Part shown: piece after piece, positions 62,964 to 64,000 of the stretch
Layout of the letters: every line of letters starts with the position of its first letter
Position numbering within the stretch: position 1 is the stretch's first letter
Origin: Hyphomicrobiales bacterium
GTDB taxonomy: Bacteria; Pseudomonadota; Alphaproteobacteria; Rhizobiales; Beijerinckiaceae
Assembly: GCA_027489535.1 (NCBI GenBank)
Contig: JAIXZO010000018.1
Coordinates: forward strand, 124,001 to 188,000
Direction of reading: 5' to 3'
Length of the DNA: 64,000 nucleotides
Made by a program: the position numbers and the translations under genes
Notes under the pieces: generated by a model
The model's input: only the letters and a program-made list of their open reading frames with translations
What the model was told of the DNA's origin: nothing
Database searches by the model: none

Positions 62964-63242
62964 TTAAGCGCCGGCGACGCTCGTCAGGATCACGCCCAGA
63001 ATGGTCGCGGAAATGACGCCGATGAACCGCGTCTGCGTCGTGATCGGCGGCCAACGCTCCTCGGCGATCAGCGGACGCGTCCACAGATCGAAGATGAACG
63101 CGGCCAAAAGCGGCCACACGAAGGACGGGATCTGCGACTGCCCCAGCTCCGGATAGAGCCCGTACAGCACGCCCGAAACCGCGCCGACGGCGAGCATCGC
63201 CGCCATGAAGACCTTGCCGGTGACGGTGGCGAGGTCGTTCAT
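62964..63242 (-). CDS. Small membrane protein downstream of ppdK
   Basis: This 92-aa protein has three hydrophobic segments (about residues 10-30, 42-56 and 72-90) and no known motif. Its ATG overlaps the ppdK stop (ATGA), so it is translated with ppdK. Function is unknown; an integral inner-membrane location is expected. Confidence 0.8.
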   Translation of the reverse strand: MNDLATVTGKVFMAAMLAVGAVSGVLYGLYPELGQSQIPSFVWPLLAAFIFDLWTRPLIAEERWPPITTQTRFIGVISATILGVILTSVAGA

Positions 63243-64000
63243 GCCGTGCTCGCCACCTTTGCGCCCACCGCGGCCTGCGCCGCAGCGAGGCGGGCGATCG
63301 GCACGCGATAGGGCGAGCAGGACACGTAATCGAGACCCGCGCCCTCGCAGAAGGCGATGGAGGCCGGATCGCCGCCGTGCTCGCCGCAGATGCCGAGCTT
63401 GATGTCGGGCCGCGTCTTGCGCCCGCGCTCGGCCGCGATCTTGACCAGTTCGCCGACGCCTTCCTGATCGAGCGTGACGAAGGGATCCGCCGGGATGATG
63501 CCCTTGGCCGTGTAGGGGCCCAGGAACGAGGCGGCGTCGTCGCGGCTGATGCCGAGCGTGGTCTGCGTGAGGTCGTTGGTGCCGAAGGAGAAGAATTCGG
63601 CCGACTCGGCGATTTCGCCGGCGCGCAACGCGGCGCGCGGAAGCTCGATCATGGTGCCGACCTGATAGGCGATCTTGGAGCCGGTCTCGGCCTCGACGGC
63701 TTGCGCCATGGCGTCGATGCGGCCCTTCACGAGATCCAGCTCGGTCTTGGCCATCACCAGCGGAACCATCACCTCCGGCACGACAGGGCTGCCGGTGACG
63801 CGGGCGGCTTCGACGGCAGCCTCGAAGATGGCACGAGCCTGCATTTCGGCGATCTCGGGATAGGCGACGGCGAGACGGCAGCCGCGGAAGCCGAGCATGG
63901 GGTTGAATTCATGCAGTTCCGCCGCGCGGCGCTTGAGCTTTTCTTCGCTCTCGCCCATCGCGGCCGCCACTTCGGCGATTTCCTCGTCCGTATGCGGCAG
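63239..64000 (-). CDS. ppdK: Pyruvate, phosphate dikinase, C-terminal part (5' end outside window)
   Basis: The last 253 codons of a PEP-utilising enzyme are present; the frame continues to the window edge with no start. It shows F-N-P-M-L-G-F-R-G-C-R-L, G-T-M-I-E-L-P-R-A, F-S-F-G-T-N-D-L-T-Q-T-T and I-C-G-E-H-G-G, which carries the catalytic Cys of the PEP-binding domain. This fits PPDK (pyruvate + ATP + Pi to PEP) rather than PEP synthase. A small membrane protein is coupled downstream. Confidence 0.95.
   Translation of the reverse strand: MPHTDEEIAEVAAAMGESEEKLKRRAAELHEFNPMLGFRGCRLAVAYPEIAEMQARAIFEAAVEAARVTGSPVVPEVMVPLVMAKTELDLVKGRIDAMAQAVEAETGSKIAYQVGTMIELPRAALRAGEIAESAEFFSFGTNDLTQTTLGISRDDAASFLGPYTAKGIIPADPFVTLDQEGVGELVKIAAERGRKTRPDIKLGICGEHGGDPASIAFCEGAGLDYVSCSPYRVPIARLAAAQAAVGAKVASTA

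Noticed and set aside
1-64000. tRNA, rRNA, riboswitch, CRISPR, IS or prophage features
   Set aside because: None was recognised by eye. No FMN riboswitch precedes ribB, which lies inside an operon. Computational RNA searches were not possible here.

Overview
The window is high-GC, gene-dense DNA from an alphaproteobacterium, most likely order Hyphomicrobiales (Rhizobiales). The reasons are the gene orders fabI-phosphatase-aroC-ribB, dnaJ-like/lipoprotein divergent from pdxH, dxs-tlyA-RNA methyltransferase and polyprenyl synthase divergent from DUF2007-methyltransferase; the NadQ-type NAD regulator; GGAAC-N16/17-CGTT (EcfG-type) stress promoters; and palindromic intergenic repeats of the rhizobial kind. 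Genus cannot be fixed from the sequence alone. No rRNA, tRNA, CRISPR array, IS element or prophage was seen. The two end genes are cut by the window edges (a GH1 glycosidase on the left, ppdK on the right).

Region 1-10.9 kb is a general-stress island. It carries a GH1-like glycosidase, a flavin-reductase-fold stress protein with an SDR, a 70-aa protein, a four-gene sugar operon (glycosyltransferase, glf, a GH1-RmlD fusion, galE), a KGG-repeat protein, a glycine-zipper lipoprotein, a DUF4142 protein, a YciE/YciF protein and two very small hydrophilic proteins. Nine matches to GGAAC-N16/17-CGTT lie in the correct orientation just upstream of start codons here, three of them as back-to-back divergent pairs. 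The alphaproteobacterial general stress sigma factor (EcfG) therefore probably drives the whole block, including what looks like a galactofuranose glycosylation module. This is the most interesting part of the window.

Region 10.9-34.6 kb is mostly housekeeping: an amidase, a class III aminotransferase, a metallophosphoesterase, an HDAC-family deacylase, the fabI-phosphatase-aroC-ribBA operon, the K+ transporter kup, a DnaJ-like protein, pdxH, an SDR, a PIN toxin-antitoxin pair coupled to a NUDIX gene, dihydroorotase, the tightly overlapped ygfZ-tag-HD hydrolase run, a tyrosine phosphatase, nadQ, alanine dehydrogenase, xseB and an MFS transporter.

Region 34.6-38.5 kb is nadABC, preceded by a promoter and two TATGCTC...GAGCATA palindromes that are the probable targets of the NadQ regulator encoded 3 kb upstream. 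Region 38.5-64 kb holds tsaC/Sua5, an acyl-CoA dehydrogenase with an HSDL2-like SDR, pirin, dxs-tlyA-RNA methyltransferase, a GlcD-like flavoprotein, YedK, azoreductase/DoxX divergent from a LysR regulator, an AcuI-like reductase, family-4 uracil-DNA glycosylase, ETF-QO, a TPR protein with ispE, a small zinc-ribbon-like protein, polyprenyl synthase divergent from DUF2007/methyltransferase, a SleB-like cell-wall hydrolase, a small membrane protein and ppdK. Isoprenoid functions (dxs, ispE, polyprenyl synthase) recur across this segment. Two families of palindromic repeats occupy many of the intergenic gaps from 16 kb onward.
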